Below, in pieces: positions 12,701 through 22,640 of a stretch of DNA of 64,000 nucleotides (positions within the stretch are counted from its first letter, which is position 1; each line of letters opens with the position of its first letter). Source of the stretch: Haliclona indistincta. Taxonomy: Eukaryota; Porifera; Demospongiae; Haplosclerida; Chalinidae. The translations under genes and the position numbers were made by a program. The stretch spans positions 7,196,191 to 7,260,190 of the forward strand of contig OZ024789.1 in assembly GCA_964017065.1 (NCBI GenBank). The letters are read 5' to 3'. The notes beneath the pieces were generated by a model. It made no database searches. It had not been told where the DNA came from and saw nothing but the letters and a program-made list of their open reading frames with translations.

Positions 12701-15700
12701 CAGCCTTTTTTATGTGCTCTGTAGTGGGTGGTAAAGAATAGCACCCATGATCATGTTCTATTTTGTCAGTAGAAGGTACAAGACTATCTAAAAATCCACA
12801 TCGTACAGTAATTTGCCGCTGATTTACAGGACGAGGATCAAATTTGATAATAGATTTATCTTTACCTCATTATTTCTTTTCTTCTTAACGTAAGACCAGT
12901 GACAGGAATAATCTCTAATTTTTGGGGTCAAGGCTTATTCCAAGTTTGTAGTTTCTTGGTACAGGTTCAATAATCTGGGCATTTTCCAATACGAGTGTAT
13001 TCTTCCAGTGCGTAACATAGTGTAGCGATAAATTATGCTTACAAGAAGCATGTGGCCCTTTGCCAGCTCATCTTCCACATTGAGCTTCTAGAACATCTCT
13101 ATCTGAAACTAAAATGAGTTTATAGACACGATCCTTCCTCGTTTGAGGTAAGTACATGTAAATATTACTGCTGACAGTGATATCCTGGACATACCCACAA
13201 CGAAACAAACCCAATGCAGAGCTGTTCATTCCCTTGACATGGCAAGTTATCAACTGTAGTCCGGACGACAAAATAGTTCAGCATTTGTAAAATTAATAGG
13301 ATTACTTTGTGTGAACGTTTCTTCTAGTCGCTTCCAACTTGCAACACAATTGACTCCAGTCTCTGAATCTTTCATGCTGGCAAGTTGACTGGCACACATG
13401 GTGGAAGAGAAAGAACTGGACTTCTGTTCATGTTTTCCATCAGTGCCTACGATCTTCCCTGCCCAACCATTCCTTATATACGCATCAACTCTGAAAACAC
13501 TTAATAAGAATCTTGAACGTACAATAACTTGAATGCAGGTTGTTTTCAGACTCTAGTTTCATGCATGCTCCAGCTGCAGCCTTACCTGGCAATTAGATCG
13601 GCTTTCTTTCCTTTCAGTGATGCGTTTCGACACTTCAGCCATCTCTTCAACTGAGGTATGGTTAATTCACACGGAGACTTCCCGTTAAGACTGGCACCAG
13701 GAATGTCAGTCTCTATCAAAGTTCTCTTGGACTCCGCCACGTGGACAAACTGTATTTACGTTGTTAGGGCGACCAACGATAGTTGTCCACCATACCGAAT
13801 ATTCTAATTACGCGATTCCCATAAATGAATACATGCCATTGTTTTTTTGTTCAGTTTTCTGCAGTTACTGGCTGATCACCATTTCTTTGCTGAAAATCAC
13901 ATTGTTTTTAACTATCTCACAAAGCCCGAGGTATTGATAATAACATTTAATTATAGTTGTCACAATCTCTGTTAAGTACATGTTACATTAATTACAAAAA
14001 ATCTGTGCAATCCCTCAACAGAGATGCATTTGCATAAAAGCTGATGAGGCAGCAGAAACTAACAACTGCCTCATGCATCAGCTGGCTCACACCCTAAACT
14101 GGTTTCACTGATGAGCTTATGTGCGGTTGCAGTGCATTATGCTACAGTGTGAATAAAGTATAGTTTTTACATTTATTATAAAGAGTTCCTGACTTTGTCA
14201 TTTTTAGGCAAATACAGCAATGTGTATGGCCTAGAATTTCATTCCTATGAGCTCAAATTTTTAACCTGTTTCTCTCTCTATTTATCACAGTTCAGCCAGC
14301 ATGATAGTATTGGATTAGGGACAACGATTAGCCAGTTTGCCAAATTCTATTCTAATCATCAACTGTCCTCTGTAATGGTCAGTATCTTGTACATGTACAA
14401 GAACAAAATTGTTTTGCAAAATGCGTTGTATATTACCAGCATTAATATTGCTCATTGATAATTTCTGATTTGTATAGTAATTGCGCACCCTCCCATCTCT
14501 GTATTTTCATTGAAAATGAGGATGTAAGGATAGTAGCTAGCTCAGCAATGAAGTTATCAGCCACAATGTACATGTACATGATTGACTGTCGATTAATCAT
14601 TTAAGGCGATAGAATGTTGGCACGTCATAGATGCGTCATAATTAATTGAAATTTTACATCTGTAGTAAGGCTGGGCCTTCGTTTGCAGTAATTTTACATT
14701 ACGTCAATAGAGAAATGAACTGCACGGGTTTTGCATTTGCAAAGCCGCCGAATATTCCTAAATAAGAGCAATAGAATAAAAGTTTCATCTTTCCTGTATA
14801 CGCTTGCATTTGTTCCGTCGTTCAACTTACAGTGTGGGCTGAGTTCTGAGGTAACGCAACATATGACCTAGCCTCGAGGCTACATATTACCTAGCTACTA
14901 GCTAGCACCGACGAAGCTGTGTTGTAGTGTGTTTGTCGTATGCTGGATGTAGGCTTCGTCCAGGAACATCGTCTTCTGTAAGTACAACGGTGTTGTCTGC
15001 ACTGGTAGCTGCCATTAATTCCCTGAGATGTAATACTATAGACCGCTGGAAGTCAGCACACACAGTAAGTAGAGCAACTGAACAAGAACTAACAGACACT
15101 TGGAAGACGAAAGTTCTCTTCTACTGCTCTTATTCTGGAATATTTTCAGTTGCACTACAAAGCCTGCGCAGTTCAAAACTAGCTTATTCTCCATTGATCG
15201 TAATGTAAAAGCAGCTTCAGCTTTATTACGCAAGTGACGTAAAAATACGCCCTTGTTATTGATAATTGCATTCTTCTGCGTCTTAAACGAAAAGGTCTAT
15301 TTGTAGTGGAAGCTAAAATAAGAATTATTCCTCCTGCCATAGGCATACTTAGCTTTGATACTCTTTCTGTATAATGCAGTTACAGCGGTTTTATTACTCC
15401 TTGCAACAGCCACAAAAGCGCAAAGCGTGATCCGTGCCTTATTTGGATGGTTTATTACATTGCGTGATTCAGATTGACCACGGTTTACGCTCTACGCGTG
15501 CAAGATGTAATAAAACCGCTGTACATCATTGAAGTCCTACAGACACTCTAAAATCAATCAATTTTTAGAGTATTTCATTTACTTTGTGGTAGTTTCCATG
15601 AGATGTTTTTGTGTGTGGAATTGACTTTATTCCTCAAAAAAACTTGTTGTACAATAAAATATAAAATGGCTCGCAAGCTGCATTCCAGCAATTGTCTACA

Positions 15701-17508
15701 TCCAGTGTGCTGCCACTGATGGATTATCGATTACTGGTCAGTCAAGTCATGTGCCTGTTGAGTTTGTCACTATAGATGCACTTTAGTAACTAGGCCAATG
15801 CCAGATAGCATGAGTTAGAATTGCCTGAGAGCTTCACAAACTTGATGAAGTGAGTTTCCGGATATGTCACTTTGGAAGCAAATATTATTTAATAATTACT
15901 CTTTCCTTTGTGGACGCCAATGAAGCACTTGGGTGACTCTTGTTGGTGATGCTTGTGCTGTTTTTGACCATTCAACATTCTTCGCTCGTGAAAAGACCAT
16001 CAGTTCCATTGATGTCAATAATGTTATGATTTGTAGCACTCAGGCTGTAGTTTTATGTCACAGAGCATTTTTACTGTTAAGGATACTACTGAATTTATTG
16101 AGTGTGTAGTGTTAATGGCAGGCCTTGTATATAAATTCTGCCATATCCTCATGCTTAGCTTAGTTATTCAACTATGTGCTGTTACTTTTTTAGGATCAAG
16201 ACCAAAAGTTAGGTCAGATCACAAAAATTGTATCGGACACAATTCCTCAACTTGATGATTGTACTCAAGCTTGCTATTCAGCAATTATTGCCTGGCAATG
16301 TAAGTTATTGTTATAATTTAAACTCTGTTTTAGCTTTTAGCATAGTAATAAGCTCACGCCCTTAATTATGTGCAGTGTTTTTCTAGATCTAGCATGTCAG
16401 CAAGATGGAGTAAGGTCTTCTCTACAAGACTTGGCAGCTCATGAGTTAAAAACCAGCTCAACTATTGCAAGGTTATTTACATACGTGAACTTCAGTAAAT
16501 TTGCATATCGATTACAATCGGGCCATTTTTGACATTGATAATAGACCAATTGCTAATGAGGTTAGCTTATTCAGGAAGCCTACAAATAGCATTGAAGAGT
16601 AGCCTTAAAACCAAACCACATACATCTATGAATAAGCAGACTATTTTTGCTGTGTGTTGTGATTACAGTAAGTGCCATAGTATCATTGCCGGTCGGCGAG
16701 GGATGACGGTGAATTAAGATGATGGCTACTCATGTGTGAAAATGAGTAGCCATGAGTAGCCAAAATGAGAGCACATATCTCTGGCTGATACGTACATGAG
16801 ATGGCACCTGTATCAGTACCACTTGCCTGCCAACTATCGTGTGTTTCGTACACAGTGTTGTGACCAGTCTCTCAGAAGCTATGATGGAGGAATCATTGCA
16901 TGCTGGAGTGGCCTCTCTAGACATGATCTTATCATTAGCGTTTACCATTAAACATCAACATGGGCTTTTTCTTCATGCAAAAGAAATGTTATATCGTCGA
17001 CTTGCTAAATTGCAAAATTTTCATCAAGCCACAAATCAGCTTGACCGAGCATCAGGAAAGAAGAAAGAAGCTGTGAGTGCATTTACTATGCATGCATGTA
17101 TGGGTTTCTTGCTCTCTTACAGGCTCAAGCAACTAACGCTAAAGCTGAAAAAGAATACAAAGAAATAACTGACATCTGTCACAGAGAGGTTATTATACTA
17201 CAGTGCTGAGTTACTTGATTATCTGACACATGTCAGATGAAATGATTGGCTTTCTCATTATTGGTGCATGAATATAATTTATGTGACAATGAACTGTTTT
17301 ATATGTCATAAGTCAATGGAATACACATGTTACCTGATTTAATACACATTTTGCACATGACTATATTTTTCTTCAGATCAAACTTTTTCAGAACCAGTAC
17401 ATGGTGGCATTGAAGAGTGCATTACTTGGGCATTCAGAGGCTCAGATTGCTCACAGCAAAAAAACTCTAGAACAATTATCAGCTTTGAGGGATTCACTTA
17501 TTGAATAA
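6749..17508 (+). CDS. SNX-BAR sorting nexin (PX + BAR), SNX5/6/32-like
   Basis: Ten exons join in phase to 385 codons: 6749-6913, 8145-8246, 8706-8827, 13855-13930, 14291-14377, 16194-16299, 16387-16471, 16856-17072, 17123-17188, 17377-17508. Residues about 35-155 are a PX domain: the basic motif RSYKDVEWL, the proline loop YILPPLPTSP and the closing helix FLQLLADHHFF. The rest is helical and fits a BAR domain, with LYRRLAKLQNF and a Lys/Ala-rich coil near the C terminus like SNX5/6 (LLYRR...). Family members bind phosphoinositides, sense curved endosomal membrane and act in retromer/ESCPE-1 recycling. Exact paralogue is uncertain. The third intron (5 kb) is packed with transposons. Confidence 0.82.
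7160..7850. mobile_element. MITE with about 41-bp terminal inverted repeats, host of a nested element
   Basis: The left arm around 7169-7209 (agcatgctaactcctcctaa...) pairs with 7807-7847 (...ttagtaggtgttagcatgtg). It lies in intron 1 of the SNX gene and is interrupted by the foldback element at 7411-7723. An antisense 137-codon open frame across it is a repeat by-product. Confidence 0.75.
7411..7723. mobile_element. nested foldback MITE, hAT-like signature
   Basis: Arms of about 43 bp (aagagtttataataagaaga... and its complement at 7679-7722). The flanks carry the direct repeat ATCACAC(C), at 7403-7410 and 7724-7731, a 7-8 bp target duplication. With CAAGAG...CTCTTG ends this fits the hAT superfamily (8-bp TSD). 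It sits inside the 7160-7850 element, so it arrived later. Confidence 0.78.
8357..8540. mobile_element. MITE, family A copy 2 (reverse of 5901-6360)
   Basis: The left end aggagcttatcattccaagg matches the family A terminus. The interior (cgcttggcgcgttgaaacta, gcagtttttgtacgagtcgt) is the complement of 5990-6095 of copy 1. The right end near 8530-8540 (aacctcctgct) is degenerate. Lies in SNX intron 2. Confidence 0.7.
8828..9738. other. SNX intron 3, left part; mostly unassigned repeat-like DNA
   Basis: No SNX exon was found here. A small hairpin repeat at 9631-9661 (atgcctcg...cgaggcat) is also present at 37575-37605, so it is an interspersed element. The rest is unassigned. Confidence 0.4.
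9631..9661. repeat. short interspersed hairpin repeat, copy 1
   Basis: atgcctcg-tggctccgccca-ccgaggcat forms an 8-bp stem. The same sequence, with about 10 extra shared bases (acagtagttcg), occurs in the opposite orientation at 37575-37622. Confidence 0.65.
9742..10319. mobile_element. MITE with 37-bp TIRs flanked by TTAA
   Basis: The left end (ggtgctcggtcattattaat...) is nearly identical to the complement of the right end (...attaataatgaccgagcacc). TTAA occurs immediately outside both ends (9738-9741 and 10320-10323). TTAA targeting is typical of piggyBac and Kolobok superfamilies, so this is a non-autonomous relative of one. A weaker inner inverted repeat (taacggagag / ctctccgtta) lies near 9957 and 10038. 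Confidence 0.88.
10511..10597. repeat. minisatellite, about four 21-23 bp units
   Basis: Unit approximately tagatacctaccacgaatgaa, with the last copy diverged (tagatactcatcgtgagctga). It lies in SNX intron 3. Confidence 0.85.
10642..10813. repeat. imperfect foldback
   Basis: atggtgtgaatcggttagac at the left pairs loosely with gtctagcctatattaatacc at the right, and inner arms ggtatagaaat / atttctatatc also pair. Probably an old MITE; divergence prevents classification. Confidence 0.45.
11060..11357 (+). pseudogene. THAP zinc-finger remnant of the transposon
   Basis: The reading NEKTCVCSERFVNSRGRHLR followed by MGEVPSLRL matches the second half of a THAP domain (CSxxF ... VPxL). A further piece, SYHRLPLKWKEIL at about 11107-11145, resembles the first half (SFHRFP...) but in another frame. 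THAP domains bind transposon ends in P and Kolobok-type transposases. The reading is then broken by the MITE inserted at 11358. No catalytic core was seen, so the transposase is lost. Confidence 0.6.
11358..11850. mobile_element. nested TTAA-flanked MITE inside the transposon
   Basis: TTAA (11354-11357) then cccttcaagtgcgg; at the other end ccgcttgtgaaggg then TTAA (11851-11854). The ends are inverted repeats of about 14 bp, imperfect further in. It interrupts the THAP-encoding region of the 11003-13820 element. Inside is a hairpin (ggcggggccgcaggccccgcc near 11697). Piggybac/Kolobok-like by target site. Confidence 0.85.
11893..13775 (-). pseudogene. decayed SAP - SWIM zinc finger - YqaJ recombinase-like nuclease
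   Basis: On the minus strand from about 13770: a SAP-type helix pair (PCELTIPQLKRWLKCRNASL, then KGKKADLIA) ending at a GT donor near 13586. Then a linker (13270-13500) and a SWIM-like zinc motif (AGKGPHASCKH, about 13040-13070). Then a YqaJ nuclease domain: SEWFQMRSKRITDSKCGRIL, WLAASPDGVVVD and LLEIKCSY (about 12645-12240), the last two carrying the Asp and Glu-x-Lys residues expected in PD-(D/E)XK enzymes. An in-frame TGA precedes WLAASPDG at about 12343, and a frame change lies near 13265, so this copy cannot make the full protein. Family role in transposons is probably strand processing; that is inference. Confidence 0.8.
14378..16193. other. SNX intron 5; one small MITE, otherwise unassigned
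   Basis: Apart from the element at 15383-15521 no exon or paired repeat was convincing. A GC-richer stretch near 14820-15240 gives short overlapping readings on both strands without similarity to any family I know. Confidence 0.4.
15383..15521. mobile_element. 139-bp Tc1/mariner-like MITE
   Basis: Inverted ends cagcggttttattac and gtaataaaaccgctg (one offset base), each flanked by the dinucleotide TA (15381-15382 and 15522-15523), the usual target duplication of Tc1/mariner elements. No coding capacity. Confidence 0.85.
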
Positions 17509-17739
17509 CATTTGCCTCTTCGCAAATTATTGTGTGTGATGGTTTTTCTATGCTATATTTAATTTAATGTATAAAAATTAATGTTTATAAACCCTTAATA
17601 TTATTCATCTACACTCACTGTACTGTGTTACAATAACATCTTTTAGTACTCCCCGCCTTATGACGGTTAATAAGCAAGCCGCACCTACCTACATATTGAA
17701 TTATCAAGGGGGCAGTATCGACGACAATCGTTCGTCTTC

Positions 17740-20700
17740 ATGGAGGCCAGCAGTCGATCAGAATTTGAATTGAAGGTACTAGGATTGTTAGTAGTGTGTA
17801 ATCCAAGTGGTAAGTGCGACATAGGCGTGTGCCTCTCCCGAACACTTGATATCACGTTTGAATTTTCATGATGAATCCAAATTGCACCAAGGAAAAGATT
17901 CAGCAGGACCTAATGAAGAACTGGGTAAGCGACAGAAATAATTTTCACTTTGAGAATAAAGTAATTCATTATATGAAACCTGTAGATGCTGATTTTTCAC
18001 CACATTACATGGGTGTTGTGGACTATGTGACATCTTCAACAGGAACTTGTGATGGTAAATATACAAGATTATTATTTGACAGAATGATCATAACTTCTAG
18101 AGCACAATATACAGATGGTGTTTTTGTAAACTTTTCAGTCCTTGAGCGTACTGAAGAAGGTCCGCCAACTGAAACATAATTCTAAAACCATCTGTAAATA
18201 TAACGTGTATTTTCGAGAAGTTTTTTCCTCCTGTCATTGCCAATATGTCCCTTTCACCATTCCCCATTAACTTATTTTTGTCTAGCTCTTCCTTCTTCTA
18301 TTTCTCTCAGACATACCTCAGCAGTTGCAAGCTATGCTTGATGATGTTAAATCAGTGGCAACATCTGCAAACACAAATGTGTACAAGGCAGCAGACATTC
18401 TCGAAACAATTGGTGATGCTATTCATTATGGTCGTGATGCAGCCATGGACTGTTTTAACTTGGACGGAAAAGCCAGACTGTCTCTTGACAGCTTTGACAG
18501 ATCATTTAAAAAGTTTCTTCAAGATCGCATGAGTTCCGATGTTGAGGTTGCTGAACAAGAATTGGCTATTTGCAAGCAACATTTAGGTTAGTGAAGACAC
18601 TATACTAGTTAGCAGTCACCTGTATAATGCAGCCATAACCCAGAGTCCCTATAGCTGCCTGATCAGTCGTTTTAACTTGGGCCAAGGTTTCCCAGTGTGA
18701 CCAGAATGGCGGCTAGGTTCAATGACAGATACCGCATATTGAGTCAAAAAGTCTATATACTCCATGCACTTTTGTTTCCTAAGTTACATACTGCACATGG
18801 ATGTCCAAGTTTTAACTCTTTACACGTAGAGGCAGGAGCACATAAAAGGGAGGAGCGTTTAGCCGCGATTTATCCAAACGTAAAGTGCGGCACCATGCAC
18901 AACCAAAAAACTTCCATATTAGAATGTTTTGGTAAGCGGCCGTTCACCAGTTGGTAGCTTTTGACATGCGTGGTGTTCAGATCACCAGCAAATCTGTCTG
19001 CCTTACCTTATCTTCCTACAAGACGGCCCATAGCTCGTACCAAACAGCTTGAAAATCACGGAATACAGTAAGCCTCATACGCGCCACACGCAGCAGAGTT
19101 TACGTTTGACTATATCCATTGCGTGCATTAGAGTTGAACGCTCCTTCCTGTAATGCGCTCCTGGTAGAGGACAACCAGGAAAGTTGACAACTGGTGTGGG
19201 ATAGTGGGCCAATAACCATAGCTAGAGGCCGTGCCAAGTGAACTGATGGCAAGAAAACATTGCATTACTGAGTCTCCTTAACCCTTTTAACATGCCAAGT
19301 ATGTATTAACATGTATTAGAAGCTGGAGCACATTGACTAAATGTTACTAGCATTAAACAATAAAATCCAACCTGGCTGACACAATTTGTGGATGTGTATA
19401 TGCCTTGATGTAAATGTGCAAGCAGTCAACGATAGTGGATCGTGTTAGCTCCAGTATTGCTGCATAAGCAGGGCTTCAAAGTCGGCTTGATGTAGTTTTT
19501 GGCTATAACCACTTTACTCGACTGGAAGAAGCACATTATACATTTCTTTATTAGCCTAGCAGAAACTTCTTTGGGCTGGATACCTTGTGTGGTGTGAATT
19601 GGAGGTGTGGTTAAGGTTTTTTTATAAATTATTACTTATTAGCAATAATTTACTAATAATTAAAAAAAAATTACAGATTATTAGCTATTTGGATTTTGCC
19701 ATTTACAGTTACACACTCCCTTAGACTCATGTATACTTTTGTAGAATCTTGAGGTAGAGCTTGTTCTGACCCACATGTGTCTAAACACAATGCATATTGA
19801 CAGAGCTAGCGTGTAACTCAATAACCAGCAGACTGAACTTCATAACTTGAATATACCATCATGGTTACAGAGGAAGCTATTAGCTTTGCGAGGACTGATG
19901 CTGAAAGCCGCAAGAAGCGAGACACCAGTGAGGATGAGCTGGTCTCTTTGCATGGACTGGAAATGATTCATGAGACTGCTGTTCAAGACATCAATGAAGA
20001 TGAGAAAGATCTCACTACGATAATGGAGAAATGCTCTAGTGATATATTGACAATCGGTATTTTACTCATGCTAAATAACTGTGTGCAAACATGTTGTTAT
20101 ACTTGCAGACAAATCCTTACGTGAACGTGAATCAGCAATGGGCAGAGTTCAAGCTGATTTTGATAGAAAAAAGAATAAAAGAGATAATGAACTTGAGCAA
20201 AATCGACGTCGTCAACATGAACTCAATGAGGAACTTCGAAAATTAGAAGATAGGGAAGGCGAGTTGGTGAGACAGAACGAGGAAGAGGCTAATAAAGAAA
20301 AAAGCTTTGACATAGTGAGTTGCTCAAGATTAAAATCTCTCTGGTACTGTACTGATTTAGTCTAACTAAAATAGTTTGTGTCTATAACCTGCATCATCGC
20401 ATTTTAGGAATATCAAGGTGTTGTTGAAGATATCACTCAATGGAAAGCTAAGATTGAACAACTTCATGAACAAGCTCAAGCTTCTTTAAAGATAATTGAC
20501 ACAATGAAAGGTCTATATAAGTAGGCTCGCTTGCAAGTAGCTACCTATTGTGTCAATGTAACTATAGTGTTCTATCAACACTGTTGTTGCATAAGACAAA
20601 GAAGAGCTGTCAAAGAAGGGTTGTACACTGAGTGTGCAAAGTACATACACACTAATTGTTGCATGGAAGCAGAGAACACCTTTGCATGTTGCTTGATAGC

Positions 20701-22491
20701 AGAAATTGTAAAATGGGCGTTGGCTACTAAAAGCTGTTATGTTATAGGCCAACGCCCACAATCTCTGTTGTCAAGCAACTTGCAAAGGTCTGTAGTAAAC
20801 AGCTTTCAGGTGACGGGTAACAGTTGTGCCCACGCAAATCCCATCGCCCTCAATGCCCACGCAAATCCCAGACTCTAACCGCGAACGGCCCCACATGCGT
20901 GGGCAATTCGCGGTTAGAGTCTATGGTAGTGATCTGGGAAGCAGTTGTAAAACGGAGTGCCAAATTTTAGCCAGAATGTAAGCAAGTAATCGCTTTAACT
21001 AGGTTAATGCAGTTGTACAATCGTAGGCGGAGGGCAGCGGACTATAAACTTGGCTGAGAGTTTGTTTGTTTGTAAGTTATGGGTCGAAATGTCGTGAAAA
21101 GGCTGTAAAATGGCGAGCCTTTGAAGACTATTTTGCGTTTTACTCAGAGCCAGTTGCCCAGACGTCCAAGTTAATAGTCTACTGCCCTCCGGAGGATGCT
21201 AACCCATCAGTAGACGATGGACTCTGTAGCGACACTGTAACAGCGCGTGCGAAAAGTGGCACCCCGTTTTGCAGTTTACTATCTCTCCAATTGTGCCTGC
21301 TGTCGCCGAGTTGCGTAGTACCTAGCGTTGAATATAGCTCAAGAGAGAAAGAACAGTGTTTAGCGTCTTCATTGATGGCCTTCACAGCGCTCTAGCGTGT
21401 TCATATTTTGCACAGTGCATAAAAACATTTTTGTGAATATTAATTAGGCGAACTGTTACCCGTCACCTTAAGTTTCGTCTGTACTACAGAGCTGAATTTT
21501 GATCAAAATTTTAAAATGTTGGCATCGATGACACAGGCAACAACAGGTCGATAACGCAAGCCTAGTGTGTCTTGTACCTTTTTGCATAGATCATTATTGC
21601 GGTGAGCATGTCTTACCTGTTGAAAAATTGTTAAGGAATCAGTCTACATTCAGTTCTGGGTATGTAGAAGACCATAGCTAACACAGTTCATGGCCTTACA
21701 CGCACAGAATTGTTTAACTAGATTGAAAGTCACTTGCTTTTTCCTCCCCAAAATTTGACAAAGCCTATGACAGTTCCAGTATTCTCTTGTGTATTTGTAA
21801 GAGAGAAAATTACTTTCAATACAAAACAGGACTCACCTCTCTGGTAATGGAGGATGCTAAAAGAAGAAAGAACGAATGGAAGACGAAGTTAGGTGACATG
21901 GAGCTAACAAATTGTCTCGAGCTGAGAGATTCTCTTATGGCAATGGCGTCTATACATTTAATGGAAGTTGACGATTCCAAAGCCAATGTTTCTGTGATCA
22001 ACAATCAAGTAATTTGTGTTTCACTTGTTACACATGTGTATTGCTAACATTACTGAGCATGACTGGCTATGCACTGCTGGATCATAATCCCTCAATTTTC
22101 ATTCCTTCAGATCAGCAAAAATAAAGAAGAAAGGAAGACTCTTGCTCTCACAGGTTACAAAGAAGGTGTTCGTGAGGCAGCAGCTAGGCTCAAGCAACTT
22201 CAAGACAGATTTGAAGAGTACAAAAGTAAAATGAAGGAACACGAAGAGATGGTAGCCACTTTTGGGTCTGAACTTACTAAAATGGATGAGCGTATACATC
22301 AGCTAAAGCCAAATCTCCAACTAGACTCACTTGTGGAAAGATGTGAGTCAATATCAGTGCCATATTTTGTGTCTATCTTCTTGTACATGTATTTGACAGA
22401 TTCGAAAAGAAGGAAGGGAATCGATCTTGTATTTGAGCAAGACCATATTGATGCAGCCACATTTTGTTCTCATGGAAGTTACGAAACTTAA
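17740..22491 (+). CDS. coiled-coil protein of unknown function, 469 aa
   Basis: Nine exons close exactly in phase (1410 nt): 17740-17775, 17825-17924, 18311-18586, 19871-20056, 20109-20314, 20408-20510, 21830-22008, 22111-22342, 22400-22491. All have GT-AG borders. The protein has a helical N-terminal third (LQAMLDDVKSVATSANTNVY) and then long charged coiled coil rich in Glu, Lys and Arg (ELEQNRRRQHELNEELRKLE). No signal peptide, membrane segment or catalytic motif is visible. I do not recognise the family. A cytoskeletal or scaffold role would be a guess. It starts only 231 bp after the SNX stop on the same strand. Exon 2 is the least certain. Confidence 0.72.
18827..19167. mobile_element. 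MITE, family B copy 1
   Basis: The left end (ggcaggagcacataaaaggg, then aggagcgtt) and right end (aacgctccttcctgtaatgc, then gctcctggta) are imperfect inverted repeats of about 35 bp. The same termini bound the element at 33225-33545. Lies in an intron of the coiled-coil gene. Confidence 0.78.
20811..21471. mobile_element. MITE with 17-19 bp TIRs and an inner palindrome
   Basis: gtgacgggtaacagtt at the left pairs with aactgttacccgtcac at the right. Near 20830-20925 a second palindrome occurs: gactctaaccgcgaa...ttcgcggttagagtc with gcccacgca/tgcgtgggc between. Lies in intron 6 of the coiled-coil gene. Confidence 0.8.
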
Positions 22492-22640
22492 TTAACTAGT
22501 GGACGTTTTTTGTATGATTTCTACAATGTTTAGAATGATTTTTCATCAATGGAAACTCTCTGTTTTAGGGGTGTATGCTGGAGTCTAATGTTTTTCAATT
22601 ATTATTGTAACCAAAAGGTCACGTGTTTGCAAAAAGAAAC

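Larger units (their letters stand above)
11003..13820. mobile_element. 2.8-kb DNA transposon with 38-bp TIRs, THAP remnant and SAP-SWIM-YqaJ gene (ISL2EU/Kolobok-like)
   Basis: Left TIR 11003-11040 (gggaatcgcgtaattagaat...) and right TIR 13783-13820 are inverted copies with about three mismatches. ATAA flanks both sides (10999-11002, 13821-13824). Inside, the plus strand holds a THAP-like remnant and the minus strand a decayed SAP, SWIM zinc-finger and YqaJ nuclease gene. From general knowledge of repeat families, ISL2EU elements encode a YqaJ nuclease beside a transposase and Kolobok elements carry THAP domains; which one applies is unresolved because no DDE core was found. The right end stops 34 bp before the acceptor of SNX exon 4. 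Confidence 0.85.

Noticed and set aside
14902..15233. Overlapping open frames on both strands
   Set aside because: No family features, no splice logic, and similar-sized frames arise by chance at this base composition.
17868..18179. 103-codon open frame MMNPNCTKEKIQQ...
   Set aside because: It overlaps exon 2 of the coiled-coil gene in another frame and continues into the intron; the phase-consistent spliced model explains the region better.
21066..21395. 109-codon open frame
   Set aside because: Lies within the MITE 20811-21471 and is overlapped by an equally long antisense frame.
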